A DNA stretch of 64,000 nucleotides from Virgibacillus proomii (GTDB lineage: Bacteria; Bacillota; Bacilli; Bacillales; Amphibacillaceae). Shown one piece after another: positions 43,471 through 54,032 of the stretch (position 1 is the stretch's first letter; each line of letters opens with the position of its first letter). A program made the position numbers and the translations under genes. The stretch lies in assembly GCF_018916875.1 (NCBI RefSeq), contig NZ_JAHLNO010000020.1, positions 47,879 through 111,878 of the forward strand. Direction: 5' to 3'. The notes under the pieces were generated by a model. That model saw only the letters and a program-made list of their open reading frames with translations. It did not search any database and was not told where the DNA came from.

Positions 43471-44676
43471 TTATTTACTAAGCCCTACTTTATAATCTAC
43501 GTTTTCCGTATAAACATTTGCCGCATTCCAAAGCAGGAACTCATGAATATCGTTTTCATACAATGCTCTAATTTGTGCTTCTACTTCTTCCTTACCATAT
43601 TGCTTTGGCGCTCCTGAATATAGCCAAGGAGCTTCAAAGTCTTGAATCCATGGTCTAGAAACTGGAGGATCCTCTAATTTACCTAATACTTCATTTTCTA
43701 CTTTTGCATATTCGCTAACTAACTTATACGGCTCCGTATCAGGATTTTCAATGCCAAAGTAAGAAGTCCAATGACTTGGATATATCATTGAAGAAATAAT
43801 GTCAACATTACTTGCAATTTGTGAGAAGTTCTGTCCAATGCCAGGCGTTTCTTCTATTGTTGCTGCGTAGCCAAATATGTCAACCGAAACATCAACATCG
43901 TAGTTGGACAATTCTTCACGAGCATATTTTACAAAGTCTGTTACTGCTTGTACTCGCTTCTTGACATCATCCATTTCTATATCTTTATAGTCGCCTAAAC
44001 CGTAGTCCAATTCTTTATCCCTTGTTTCAAAGCCTTCCGGAAATCGAACATAATCAAATTGAATTTCCTGAAAGCCCATTTTTGCTGCCTTTTTCCCGAT
44101 CTTCACATTATATTCCCACACTTCTTTTTTAAATGGATTAACGAATGCCTCCCCTTTTCCATTTACCCAAACTTGCCCGTTTTTGGTAAAAGAGAGATCT
44201 GGGCGGTTTTTAGCTAAAACAGAATCTTTAAATACTACGACTCTAGCAATCGGATAAATGCCTTTTTCTTCAAGTTCCTGCATCATTTTCTTTGGATTTT
44301 TTATGTATTTTTTTGCCATATCCTCATATGGCGACCCCTTTTCCGGAGTAAATGTTAAATACCCATTATCCTCTTTAATATCAATTACCATTGTATTTAA
44401 GTCCGTATTCTCTACTAACTTAACAAGCGATTTAAATTTGCTTCCCCCAGCAGATTGCCCAGTTACATATATTCCACGCACAGCGTCTGGGTATTCAAAG
44501 TTATAATCGGATCTATAAACAAAACGCTTTAGTTTATCATCCAGTGATTTTAAACTAAGTTGACGTTCTTGATGCAAACCTGCCGTCGCTGTTTTATCAT
44601 CTGCACTTACAAAAACTGGAATACTTAACAAAACAATGCTCAGCATTGCTAATAACAAAATTTGCTTTCTCATCAT
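43471..44676 (-). CDS. Secreted putative glycoside hydrolase (DUF4015)
   Basis: This 401-residue protein has a classic signal peptide (MMRKQILLLAMLSIVLLSIP, cleavage near VFVSADD). The rest is a TIM-barrel DUF4015 domain: VRGIYVTGQSAGG, TMVIDIKEDNGYLTF, IARVVVFKDSVLAKNRPDLS, FQEIQFDYVRFPEGF, VSVDIFGYAATIEE and IISSMIYPSHW. Acidic residues in QFDYVRFPE and VDIFG are plausible catalytic groups. The family is annotated as putative glycoside hydrolase; the polysaccharide target is unknown. The start at 44676 follows GATAGG. It stands alone between spx and selD. Confidence 0.88.
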   Translation of the reverse strand: MMRKQILLLAMLSIVLLSIPVFVSADDKTATAGLHQERQLSLKSLDDKLKRFVYRSDYNFEYPDAVRGIYVTGQSAGGSKFKSLVKLVENTDLNTMVIDIKEDNGYLTFTPEKGSPYEDMAKKYIKNPKKMMQELEEKGIYPIARVVVFKDSVLAKNRPDLSFTKNGQVWVNGKGEAFVNPFKKEVWEYNVKIGKKAAKMGFQEIQFDYVRFPEGFETRDKELDYGLGDYKDIEMDDVKKRVQAVTDFVKYAREELSNYDVDVSVDIFGYAATIEETPGIGQNFSQIASNVDIISSMIYPSHWTSYFGIENPDTEPYKLVSEYAKVENEVLGKLEDPPVSRPWIQDFEAPWLYSGAPKQYGKEEVEAQIRALYENDIHEFLLWNAANVYTENVDYKVGLSK

Positions 44677-44923
44677 AACCTATCAATCCCCATTTTTTAA
44701 TTATGAATCTAGTATAAAGGATAATATGTCATTATAAAATGGATTTTATTGTTTTTTGCTGAAAATAGTTACATTTCCTAGATTATTTATAAGCAGAATG
44801 AATGATTACTCTACTGTAGAACAAAAAATTCGATGTTGTTTTTTAACATCCACTATTATGCAAAGAGAAAAAGTTTGGTCTATAATATATGTAGATTCAT
44901 AAGAAAGAAAGGAAGTTTTCTTT

Positions 44924-45973
44924 ATGACAAATAACAAAATTAAACTCACTTCTCTCACTTCAAAAGGGGGATGTGGTTGTAAAATTGGTCCTGCAGATCT
45001 AGCAGAAATTATGAGAGAGTTACCACCAGCAACTCCAAATCCAAATTTAATTGTTGGTTTAAATACTAGTGATGATGCTGGTGTCTATCGAATTAATGAT
45101 GATACAGCTTTAGTTCAAACAGTTGATTTTTTTACACCAATTGTAGATGACCCATATTCATTTGGGCAAATTGCTGCTGCTAATGCAATTAGTGATATTT
45201 ATGCAATGGGCGGAACACCAATTACCGCACTAAATATTGTTGCTTTTCCAGTCTCTACTTTGAATAAACAAATTTTAACGGATATATTGCGTGGAGCTGG
45301 AGATAAATTGAAAGAAGCTGATGTTACGTTAGTTGGCGGTCATTCCATTGATGATAAAGAGCCAAAGTTTGGTCTCGCTGTAACCGGAATTGTGCATCCT
45401 AATAAAGTACGAACAAACGGTGGAGCTCGAGTTGGAGATAAGTTAATTCTGACAAAACCAATCGGTGTAGGTATCTTGACAACCTCTATCAAACGAAATT
45501 TACTAACAAAAGAAGAAATTGATCAAGTCACGAATGTAATGGCTACATTAAATAGAACGGCAGCTGAAGTCATGCAAAATTATCAAGTGCATGCATGTAC
45601 GGATGTTACCGGTTTTGGCTTATTAGGACATGCCTCCGAAATGGCAAAAGCAAGTAATGTTAGTCTGCATATTTATCATAAACAAGTTCCTAAACTACCG
45701 AGAGTAAGATCATTAGCGGAATCAGGAGCTATACCGGGTGGAACGAAAAATAACTTTTCCCATGTGTTCTCCGATGTTACTTTTCCTGATACAATGGATA
45801 AAATCGACCAATTAATCTTGTGTGATGCCGTTACATCTGGGGGATTGCTTATGGCTGTAGCAAATGAAGAAGCCGATGATCTGCTTGCGGAATTAAAAAA
45901 ATCAGGAGTACATGCTTCTGTTATTGGAGACACAACTGACGCGGCAGTTGGACATATTTACGTGCATGAATGA
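44924..45973 (+). CDS. selD: Selenophosphate synthetase (selenide, water dikinase)
   Basis: This 349-residue enzyme makes selenophosphate from selenide and ATP. The catalytic motif GGCGCKIGP places Cys17 and Lys20 exactly as in the Cys-type SelD; no selenocysteine is used. Other AIR-synthase-fold motifs are TSDDAGVYRI, VQTVDFFTPIVDD, AANAISDIYAMGG, LVGGHSIDDKEPK and CTDVTGFGLLGHASEM. ATG follows AAAGGAAG. mnmH lies 308 bases downstream, so the product probably feeds tRNA 2-selenouridine. A TATAAT -10 element lies at 44881. Confidence 0.96.
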   Translation: MTNNKIKLTSLTSKGGCGCKIGPADLAEIMRELPPATPNPNLIVGLNTSDDAGVYRINDDTALVQTVDFFTPIVDDPYSFGQIAAANAISDIYAMGGTPITALNIVAFPVSTLNKQILTDILRGAGDKLKEADVTLVGGHSIDDKEPKFGLAVTGIVHPNKVRTNGGARVGDKLILTKPIGVGILTTSIKRNLLTKEEIDQVTNVMATLNRTAAEVMQNYQVHACTDVTGFGLLGHASEMAKASNVSLHIYHKQVPKLPRVRSLAESGAIPGGTKNNFSHVFSDVTFPDTMDKIDQLILCDAVTSGGLLMAVANEEADDLLAELKKSGVHASVIGDTTDAAVGHIYVHE

Positions 45974-46281
45974 CTTAATAATTATTAAAATTTACTTTCT
46001 TTGTTCATACTAATTACCAGTATAGATAATGTCTAAGGTCTAAAAATGAAATAGTTTCCTATTATAAAAACATTCCTGAAGTAATTATGTCTGTTTTAAA
46101 TAAATCCGTCTTTGTGAAAAGATTTCATTCCGTATGAGGGCTATTCATTTCCATGGATTGTAATTGAACGGAGCATGAAGGTGTGTCACCCTTCAACTTA
46201 AATTTCTTGGTATACTTAACGAATTAACGGGAATTCACGTTAGCTTTACTACAAATAAGTATTCAGAAAGGTGGCAGGACA
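45974..46281. other. Interval between selD and mnmH
   Basis: No gene. TGAAGG/CCTTCA flanks a short hairpin near 46178-46197. No SECIS-like element or repeat family recognised. Confidence 0.45.
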
Positions 46282-47334
46282 TTGATTCAAGATATTTCTA
46301 TCGAAGAATTACGGTCGGTAAAACAAGCAGAAAAATGGAACCTTATTGATGTACGATCACCATCAGAGTATCAGAATGCCACCATCCCTGGTAGTATTAA
46401 TATTCCGTTTTTTAATGATACAGAAAGAGCAGAAGTGGGAACTTTATATAAACAGGTTAGCCCACAGGTAGCAAAAGAAAAGGGATTAGAAATTATTTCT
46501 AAAAAACTCCCCAATTTTATAAAAGAGTTTGCCAAGATAGATGGCGAGAAAGTCATATTCTGTTGGCGTGGTGGCATGCGTAGTAAAACGTCTGCCACCG
46601 TTCTTGACTTAATGGGGATAAAAGTTTATCGCTTAAATGGAGGTTACCGTAGTTATCGGAATTGGGTCGTAAAAACAATACAGACATTAAATTGGGAAGC
46701 AAAAGCTTGTGTATTAAATGGACATACTGGATCAGGAAAAACTACCATACTAAAGAAGCTAGCTAGTTTACATTATCCAGTCATCGATCTTGAAACAATG
46801 GCAAACCACCGAGGTTCTATATTTGGCCAAATTGGCTTAAAACCCCATAATCAAAAAACATTTGATGCATTATTAATCGAACAAATTGACAAATTAAAGC
46901 ATACCCCATTTGTCCTAATTGAAGGTGAAAGCAAACGAATTGGCCGAATCCTTTTACCGGATTTTCTGTTAGACAAAAAGGAAAGAGGAACACAATTTAT
47001 TATCGATGTACCAATTGAAGAACGTACAAAACAAATCATCGAGGATTATCAGCCATGGAAACATGAAGCAGCCTGCTTGGAAGCATTTAAACGAATTAAA
47101 AAACGAATTCATACGCCTATTGCAAATCAGATTGAGAGGGATTTGCAATTAGGTAGATATGATTCCGCTGTCCGGCTGTTACTCGAATACTATTACGACC
47201 CGCTTTATGATTATACAACGGAACAAATACCAGAAGATAGAAAGATAACGATTAATGCTAATAATATAGAAGAGGCTTATCACTTATTGAAAGCACAAAT
47301 TGACAGTAAATGGAGTATAATAAAAAGTAAATAA
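46282..47334 (+). CDS. mnmH: tRNA 2-selenouridine synthase MnmH (YbbB/SelU)
   Basis: This 350-residue enzyme converts 2-thiouridine at the wobble base of certain tRNAs to 2-selenouridine. The N-terminal rhodanese domain has LIDVRSPSEYQNATIPGSIN and the active-site Cys94 in FCWRGGMRSKTSA. The C-terminal P-loop domain carries NGHTGSGKTT at 146-155, which transfers the geranyl and selenium steps. The start is TTG 46282 behind AAAGGTGG. Pairing with selD and the absence of selA/selB in the window suggest selenium is used here for tRNA modification. Confidence 0.94.
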   Translation: MIQDISIEELRSVKQAEKWNLIDVRSPSEYQNATIPGSINIPFFNDTERAEVGTLYKQVSPQVAKEKGLEIISKKLPNFIKEFAKIDGEKVIFCWRGGMRSKTSATVLDLMGIKVYRLNGGYRSYRNWVVKTIQTLNWEAKACVLNGHTGSGKTTILKKLASLHYPVIDLETMANHRGSIFGQIGLKPHNQKTFDALLIEQIDKLKHTPFVLIEGESKRIGRILLPDFLLDKKERGTQFIIDVPIEERTKQIIEDYQPWKHEAACLEAFKRIKKRIHTPIANQIERDLQLGRYDSAVRLLLEYYYDPLYDYTTEQIPEDRKITINANNIEEAYHLLKAQIDSKWSIIKSK

Positions 47335-47430
47335 GCCACCATATGGACTTTAATTTATTTTTAAGTGAAGACATTATTGCTGTCGAATGAGACAGAATAT
47401 CTAAATAAAGGCATCTTTGCTTCTTGATGC

Positions 47431-47459
47431 TTGCAATTTACAGTTTAGATTTATATAAT
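47431..47459 (+). promoter_or_regulatory. Promoter of the trpS T-box transcript
   Basis: TTGCAA, 17 bases, TATAAT, placing the start about 10-15 bases before the T-box stem I. Confidence 0.75.
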
Positions 47460-47477
47460 AAAACAAAATTAATATGT

Positions 47478-48707
<1,230 letters not shown>

Positions 48708-48711
48708 CAAT

Positions 48712-48794
48712 TAGAAAAACTTGCTTATCGCCAAGTCTTTATGGCGAAAGCTATAGTTTTTCTTATACTATAAAATTTTATACTTTCCTATAGT
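48712..48794 (+). mobile_element. Family B repeat, shortened
   Basis: TAGAAAAACTTGCTTATCGC to CTATAGT, about 83 bp, with a deletion in the second hairpin (TACTATAAAATTTTATACTT). It may act as the trpS 3' hairpin because no other terminator intervenes. Confidence 0.85.
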
Positions 48795-48906
48795 GGAACA
48801 AAAGCGAAAGCGCTCGGTTACCGACGTAGAAACGGCAGAGCTTCTGATTCAAGGATTGCTTAAGCTAAACAATCATACTTCAAAAAACAAATGGATTTTT
48901 TTGGAT

Positions 48907-48946
48907 AAAAAGGCGGATAGGATACCAACGCATCCCCCATCCGCCT
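48907..48946 (-). terminator. Terminator of yjbA
   Basis: On the minus strand AGGCGGAT pairs with ATCCGCCT and runs into TTTTTATCC, 15 bases after the yjbA stop. Confidence 0.8.
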
Positions 48947-48960
48947 ACTGCTTTTTTCAC

Positions 48961-49716
48961 TTATTTTGATGCATTTTGCTCCTGACCATTTTCTACTTCC
49001 CACATTTTTTCTAAAAAAGGCTGCCCTTTTATTAATTTACGGCATAAATCTTCATGGCTTGGACTCCAACCTTGTTTCACACCCTCATACAAAGCTTCCC
49101 AAACCTGCTCTCCCCCCATAAATCGGATATAGGGGTAACGCTTAGGATCCCATTCTGTTAACCAATATCGCAGTTCTTCCAAGTTGTTAGTAGTTTTCAG
49201 TTGATCTAATGCCATCATCAGCAATTGTTTTAATTGCCTTTCTCTTCTTGTCAGACCAAAAATTAACTCAGGTGGCATCGAAAGCATATGATATTCCTTT
49301 TTATAATGTTTAGCATCATATTTAAACGATTGTACCTTGGTATTTTTGATCATATCATAGACGAGCTGTTCCTGTCTTGGTATTAAGCGACTTTTACGAA
49401 CAGGAATCTTATAACCAATAGTATCGAATGCCAGTATGTCATTTCCATCTGTAACTATACTGGCAAAATCCAATGCGGTTCTTTCCTGACCTTTTCGCAT
49501 ATACGCTCGTTTATAAATTGTATCAAGTAGGGACTTTGGTAATTCTTGCATATCATTTTCAATGTAGAAAAACAATTCCTTTGTTATGTATAGCAATGGC
49601 ACTTGGTCGAGTAATTCAATACCGTCCTCTTTACGCCATTCTTGAAAATAACAAACATTATAACCATTTTCTTCACCTTCAAACCAATTCACCCAAACAT
49701 CATGCATATACAACAT
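48961..49716 (-). CDS. yjbA: UPF0736 protein YjbA
   Basis: This 251-residue cytoplasmic protein of unknown function matches Bacillus YjbA in length and place next to trpS. Features are [20 protein letters not shown] near the start, [40 protein letters not shown] and [20 protein letters not shown]. The start ATG 49716 follows GAGGG at seven bases; the frame runs further up to 49827 without a site. No catalytic motif is recognised. Confidence 0.9.
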   Translation of the reverse strand: MLYMHDVWVNWFEGEENGYNVCYFQEWRKEDGIELLDQVPLLYITKELFFYIENDMQELPKSLLDTIYKRAYMRKGQERTALDFASIVTDGNDILAFDTIGYKIPVRKSRLIPRQEQLVYDMIKNTKVQSFKYDAKHYKKEYHMLSMPPELIFGLTRRERQLKQLLMMALDQLKTTNNLEELRYWLTEWDPKRYPYIRFMGGEQVWEALYEGVKQGWSPSHEDLCRKLIKGQPFLEKMWEVENGQEQNASK

Positions 49717-49916
49717 AAAACAACCCTCACTTTTCAAACTGAACTTAACATACATTATGACCATCCTTAAAAAAAATATTCTATGTATCCTTCGATAATT
49801 TACCAATTTGTTGTAAAGAATTAACACCTCTTAGCAATTACTTAATAGGAATGGCCACATGTTTTATAGCCGAAATAAAGTTGTTTTTAACATGATTTAG
49901 TAAATTCACGAGGTAT

Positions 49917-50129
49917 TTACTTCTCTTTATTAGTGGGTAATTGGCTTAATGAAATACTCATGAGGATAAAACCAACAATAAGAAAGTAGCATTCCACCCG
50001 ACTTACAATAAAACTGAAATACTCTCCCCATGAAAGACCTGCCGGAAGAAAATTCATATAGCCAATAATGGTTACTCCCCCCATCACAGAGAAGCCAAAA
50101 CCAATTAGAAACAAAAAGACATAGCCCAT
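49917..50129 (-). CDS. Small two-helix membrane protein
   Basis: This 70-residue protein reads MGYVFLFLIGFGFSVMGGVT in its first helix, IIGYMNFLPAGLSWGEYF between helices and CYFLIVGFILMSISLSQLP in the second, ending TNKEK. The start ATG 50129 follows GGTAGGGAG. Glycine-rich first helix and PAGLSWGEY loop are typical of small conserved Bacillaceae membrane proteins, but I cannot name the family. Same strand as yjbA, 200 bases upstream. Confidence 0.7.
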   Translation of the reverse strand: MGYVFLFLIGFGFSVMGGVTIIGYMNFLPAGLSWGEYFSFIVSRVECYFLIVGFILMSISLSQLPTNKEK

Positions 50130-50390
50130 TTTATTCTCCCTACCTTGTCCACTTTTTAATAGACTATGCTTGTCCAGATAAATAAATGAAAATATAATTA
50201 TAAAAAAGTCTTTCAAGGTTTACGACCATCATAATATATTTAACTAGGTTTCTGCATTAAAACTTTTTCAATCTCAACTGAACTATTAAGTGAAACTTCT
50301 TTTAGTGTTGTTTTTTCCTTGAAGTAAATAAAGGCGACATGAAAGAACGCTTTTTTTGCATGCAATGTGTCGCTGGCCGTAGCTTTCCCT

Positions 50391-50600
50391 GTCCTTGAAA
50401 AATCGCGGTGTGTCGCTGTCGTAGCTTTCCCTGTCCTTGAAAAATCGCGGTGTGTCGCTGTCGTAGCTTTCCTTGTCCTTGAAAAATTGCGGTGTGTCGC
50501 TGTCGTAGCTTTCCTTGTCCTTGAAAAATTGCGGTGTGTCGCTGTCGTAGCTTTCCTTGTCCTTGAAAAATTGCGGTGTGTCGCTGTCGTAGCTTTCCTT
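50391..50600 (+). repeat. Family C tandem repeat, five 42-bp units
   Basis: Units of exactly 42 bp begin GTCCTTGAAAAATYGCGGTG and end CGTAGCTTTCC(T/C)T. Compared with the 60-bp units at 25931 they lack the 18-nt half containing CTTTTTCTGCGT, so the small GAAAAAG/CTTTTTC hairpin is gone. A long open frame through the array is an artefact of the period. Confidence 0.92.
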
Positions 50601-50784
50601 GTCCTGTTAACCTGAACGAATCGGGATGTAGAAACCTTTTTCTCTCATAAAGTTCGCAAAATAATCAACAGATTTTTCAAATGAGAGAAAGAAGGCGACA
50701 TATGAGCCGATGTTGACTGATCGTAGGAAGAAAATCGAAATTTGCTAGCAACACGACCACTAAACCTAGACATAACTACTTTTT

Positions 50785-50874
50785 TAGAAAAACTTGGCTT
50801 GTCGCCATGTCTTTAGCGAAAGCTGTAGTTTTTCTTATACTATAAACCATAAAGTTTTATGCTTTCCTATAGTA
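50785..50874 (+). mobile_element. Family B repeat inserted in a family D copy
   Basis: TAGAAAAACTTGGCTTGTCG to CTATAGTA separates CTACTTTT from CAAAAAAGGAATCC. The family D copy at 43287 has CTACTTTTCAAAAAA uninterrupted, giving a filled/empty site pair. Confidence 0.9.
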
Positions 50875-50938
50875 CAAAAAAGGAATCCACCATGTAGAAA
50901 CGAATTTAATTGAGATGACAAAAAAGCCGTCCATGTTG

Positions 50939-51085
50939 GTACTGCACCCCAAAATTTAACCAGGAGGGGTACCCCTCCTGGTTAAATCAAAATAAATCAT
51001 CCAAATAAGTTGAGTAAAACACTTGACTGGAAGTAAGAAAAGTTAGAGTAAAAAATCTAACTTCTGGGGTTCACCACTTAGTACG
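50939..51085. mobile_element. Possible miniature IS3-derived element
   Basis: The segment is bounded by GGTACTGCACCCCAAAA and an inverted, imperfect TTCTGGGGTTCACCACTTAG, which look like IS150-type termini. Inside is a perfect 32-bp palindrome, TTTAACCAGGAGGGGT joined to its complement (50955-50986), and a hairpin at 51040. No transposase. IS3-type orfA/orfB relics lie elsewhere in the window. Confidence 0.45.
51040..51063 (-). terminator. Terminator of the fabH-fabF operon
   Basis: AAGTTAGA and TCTAACTT form an 8-bp stem; on the minus strand it is followed by TTCTTACTT, 40 bases after the fabF stop. Confidence 0.6.
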
Positions 51086-51103
51086 ACTTTTTAATATAAC
51101 GAA

Positions 51104-52342
51104 CTATTGATATTTTTTAAACACTAAGGAAACATTATGCCCGCCAAATCCAAGTGAATTACTTAGTACTACGTCTACATCCTGTTCTCTTGCTTTATTA
51201 GGTACATAATCTAAATCACAGTCCGGATCCGGTGTCTCATAATTAATAGTTGGAGGAATCATTCCTTCGACAATCGTTTTCACAGAAATAACTGATTCCA
51301 CTCCTCCAGCTGCACCTAACAAGTGACCAGTCATTGATTTTGTTGATGAAATCGCCACATGCTTAGCATGCTCTCCTAATACGGATTTAATGGCGATGGT
51401 TTCATATTTATCATTTAAATTGGTACTTGTTCCATGTGCATTAATATAATCTACTTCAGTTGGTGCAACAGATGCATCATTCAAAGCTTCGCGCATAGCA
51501 CGGGCAGCACCCTCGCCACTTTCGGCTGGGGCGGTGATGTGATATGCATCGCCTGTAACGCCATAGCCGACAATTTCTGCATAAATCTTCGCATTACGCG
51601 CCAAAGCAGATTCGAGTTCTTCTAAGACTAGTATGCCACAGCCTTCTCCCATAACAAAACCATCTCGATTTTTATCAAATGGTCGACTTGCTTTTTTAGG
51701 ATCTTCATTTACTGAAAGTGCCTTTGCTGATGAAAAACCTGCAAAAGCCATATTCGATATCGGTGCTTCAGTTCCTCCAGTAATGATTGCATCTGCATCT
51801 CCACGTTGAACTGCTCGGAATGCATCACCAATGGAACTCGCCCCAGAAGCACAAGCTGTTACAGTACAAGAATTAATCCCTTTAGCTCCTAATTGAATCG
51901 AAACTTGACCTGCAGCCATGTCTGGAATCATCATTGGTACAAAAAATGGGCTAACTCGTTTTGGTCCTTTTTCCAAGAGTTTTTTATGCTGGTCCTCCCA
52001 TGTTTGCATACCGCCAATTCCGCAGCCAATCCACACACCTACACGATTACGGTTGTTATCATTAATCGATAAACCTGCATCTTCTACAGCCATCTTTGCT
52101 GCTACAACTGCATATTGAGTAAATAAATCCATTTTACGTACATCTTTTCTTTCAATATACGAAGAGGGATCAAAATCTTTTACTTCTGCAGCTGCCTTAG
52201 CAGTAAACATCTCTTTATCTACTTTCGTAACAAAATCAATCCCTGTTTTTCCTGCAATAAGGTTTTCCCACATATCATTTACATTATTTCCAACTGGTGT
52301 AACGGCGCCAAGTCCTGTTATTACCACTCTTCTTTGTTTCAT
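51104..52342 (-). CDS. fabF: Beta-ketoacyl-ACP synthase II
   Basis: This 412-residue condensing enzyme elongates acyl-ACP with malonyl-ACP. The Cys-His-His triad is visible: Cys in [17 protein letters not shown], His in [13 protein letters not shown] and His in [16 protein letters not shown]. The N-terminus [20 protein letters not shown] and the end [15 protein letters not shown] are standard. ATG follows AGGAGGAAAACC. It is 26 bases downstream of fabH in a two-gene operon, and should share FapR control. Confidence 0.97.
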   Translation of the reverse strand: MKQRRVVITGLGAVTPVGNNVNDMWENLIAGKTGIDFVTKVDKEMFTAKAAAEVKDFDPSSYIERKDVRKMDLFTQYAVVAAKMAVEDAGLSINDNNRNRVGVWIGCGIGGMQTWEDQHKKLLEKGPKRVSPFFVPMMIPDMAAGQVSIQLGAKGINSCTVTACASGASSIGDAFRAVQRGDADAIITGGTEAPISNMAFAGFSSAKALSVNEDPKKASRPFDKNRDGFVMGEGCGILVLEELESALARNAKIYAEIVGYGVTGDAYHITAPAESGEGAARAMREALNDASVAPTEVDYINAHGTSTNLNDKYETIAIKSVLGEHAKHVAISSTKSMTGHLLGAAGGVESVISVKTIVEGMIPPTINYETPDPDCDLDYVPNKAREQDVDVVLSNSLGFGGHNVSLVFKKYQ

Positions 52343-52368
52343 ATGGTTTTCCTCCTAGTTCCATACAA

Positions 52369-53310
52369 TTATCTTCCCCATCGTATCGCTAAGGCTCCCC
52401 ATGTTAAACCACCACCAAAGCCTACTAACACAATCAAATCATTGTCTTTTATTTTACCATCTCTGACAGATTCCGACAAAGCAATAGGAATAGATGCCGC
52501 TGAATTATTCCCGTATTTTTTAATGGTTTTTGCCATTTTATCATTGGAAATACCAAGTCTTTGTCTAGCTGCTTCCATAATTCTTATATTTGCTTGATGA
52601 GGTATTAAATAATCTACATCTTCTTCTTTATACCCTGCAGCCTTAATAACATTCACTGAAGATTCCGGCATTTGTCTTACAGCAAATTTAAACACTTCAC
52701 GACCATTCATAAAAATATGACCTGTTTCTTTATCTAAATACAAATCGTTTCCACCAGCTCCATTAGAACCTAGTTCAAAGGAAAGGATTCCTTTTCCTTC
52801 TGAAACTTGTCCCAATACTGCAGCTCCTGCCCCATCACCAAATAACACACATGTACTGCGATCAGACCAATTGGTTATTTTTGATAGTTTATCTACACCC
52901 ACAACGAGCACTTTTTTATACGTTTTTGTTTCAATAAATTGTTTAGCTGTTACCATTCCATACATAAAACCTGTACAAGCAGCACTGATATCCATCGCAG
53001 CTGCATTAGTAGCACCTAACCGATCCTGTATCATACATGCAACAGAAGGAAACGGAGTATCTGATGTTACAGTTGCAACCAAAATTAAATCAATATCCTC
53101 TGGTTCCAGCTCCGCATCCTCAATTGCATTTTTTGCAGCTAATAAAGCCATATCTGATGTGTCTATGTCATCTTCTGCAATTCTTCTTTCTTCTATTCCA
53201 GTTCGCGAGCGAATCCATTCATCATTTGTATCTACTATTTTCTCAAGATCTTGATTAGTTACAACCTTCTCAGGAACATAGTGACCTATGCCTAAAACAC
53301 CAACGTCCAT
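52369..53310 (-). CDS. fabH: Beta-ketoacyl-ACP synthase III
   Basis: This 313-residue enzyme condenses acetyl or branched acyl-CoA with malonyl-ACP to begin fatty acid synthesis. Catalytic Cys lies in [13 protein letters not shown], His in [15 protein letters not shown] and Asn in [16 protein letters not shown]. The start [17 protein letters not shown] and the end [20 protein letters not shown] are typical. ATG follows AAGGAGATGG. First gene of the fabH-fabF operon; a FapR operator overlaps its promoter. Confidence 0.97.
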   Translation of the reverse strand: MDVGVLGIGHYVPEKVVTNQDLEKIVDTNDEWIRSRTGIEERRIAEDDIDTSDMALLAAKNAIEDAELEPEDIDLILVATVTSDTPFPSVACMIQDRLGATNAAAMDISAACTGFMYGMVTAKQFIETKTYKKVLVVGVDKLSKITNWSDRSTCVLFGDGAGAAVLGQVSEGKGILSFELGSNGAGGNDLYLDKETGHIFMNGREVFKFAVRQMPESSVNVIKAAGYKEEDVDYLIPHQANIRIMEAARQRLGISNDKMAKTIKKYGNNSAASIPIALSESVRDGKIKDNDLIVLVGFGGGLTWGALAIRWGR

Positions 53311-53347
53311 TTTTCCATCTCCTTAAAAACTCAAATTATTATCTAAT

Positions 53348-53366
53348 ATTATTACTTGGTACTAAT
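53348..53366. promoter_or_regulatory. FapR operator of fabH-fabF
   Basis: On the minus strand ATTAGTACCAAGTAATAAT matches the FapR pattern TTAGTACC-N-TA-TAA, as at fabHA in Bacillus subtilis. It overlaps the -10 box and the transcription start. FapR is released by malonyl-CoA. Confidence 0.85.
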
Positions 53367-53393
53367 TTTAAAGTATAGCTATTATTTTTGCAA
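53365..53393 (-). promoter_or_regulatory. Sigma-A promoter of fabH-fabF
   Basis: Minus strand: TTGCAA (53393-53388), 17 bases, TAAAAT (53370-53365), followed directly by the FapR site. Confidence 0.75.
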
Positions 53394-54032
53394 GCTGAAG
53401 AAGACTAGACAATGCTGTTGAGGGAAAAAGCCAATCTCTTTACATCAATCAATTGTAGCTCGTACTTCTGCTTGAAACCACTGGAACTTTTATATTACAT
53501 GGAATTAAAGAAACTGCTCCGTCTTGAAAGTCAAAAGTCATCTTACTGCCAGTTTAATTCCCCGTCCTAAATTGTTTAATCATCTATATTCATAAAGCTT
53601 GTCCACATGTAGAACGGTTCAACTCTTCTGGCAATGTTGACTGATCGTCCATATAGCCAATAGCAAAAACCTGCTCCTACCTGCTTGATTAATCATTTCC
53701 ACGCTAAATATATCACCAATATGTTTAAAAACTTTTGGACTGTTAAGTGTATTGAAGTGCCTGATACCTTTTTTTCCACAGCTGATCTGCCTTACTATCC
53801 ATTTACAAGCCGATTTTATCTCTTTTTCTTGATTGGTATGAATGCCATAACTGATCAAAAAGTTAACAAGCATAATCCAACTTATTAAAGTAAACATCGG
53901 TTTAGCTTGTTAGTCACTCCTGTCTATATAACCAAATTTTAAACGCATCAACATTTTTGTTGGTGATAACAACATTACGTAGGATGAAGATTAGTTGTTA
54001 CAGATCGTTATTATCTTTCAATTAATTAGAAA
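53394..54032. other. Gene-free interval between fabH and yjaV
   Basis: In Bacillus subtilis med and comZ lie here; neither is recognisable. The minus frame at 53619-53897 has no ribosome binding site and includes repeat-derived words (TGTTGACTGATCGTCCATAT), so I do not call it. Otherwise decayed AT-rich DNA. Confidence 0.55.

Larger units (their letters stand above)
50286..50911 (+). repeat. Composite repeat module (A fragment, C array, A-like segment, D with B inserted)
   Basis: The order is: a family A 5' end (AGTGAAACTTCTTTTAGTG) at 50286, family C units from 50340, CTGAACGAATCGGG with a TTTTTCTCTCAT/ATGAGAGAAAG hairpin at 50610-50690 (family A-like), and family D from 50705 to about 50911, split by a family B element at 50785-50874. 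The same A-C-D order occurs at 25495-26450 and, without C, at 40561-41039. Confidence 0.85.

Noticed and set aside
44924..45973. Selenocysteine-containing SelD
   Set aside because: The active-site codon encodes Cys (GGCGCKIGP); no in-frame TGA.
50367..50615. Plus-strand frame of 82 codons with repeated CVAVVAFLVLEKL
   Set aside because: Artefact of the 42-bp tandem array.
53619..53897. Minus-strand frame of 92 codons upstream of fabH, considered as comZ or med
   Set aside because: No resemblance to ComZ or Med, no ribosome binding site, and it contains repeat-derived words.
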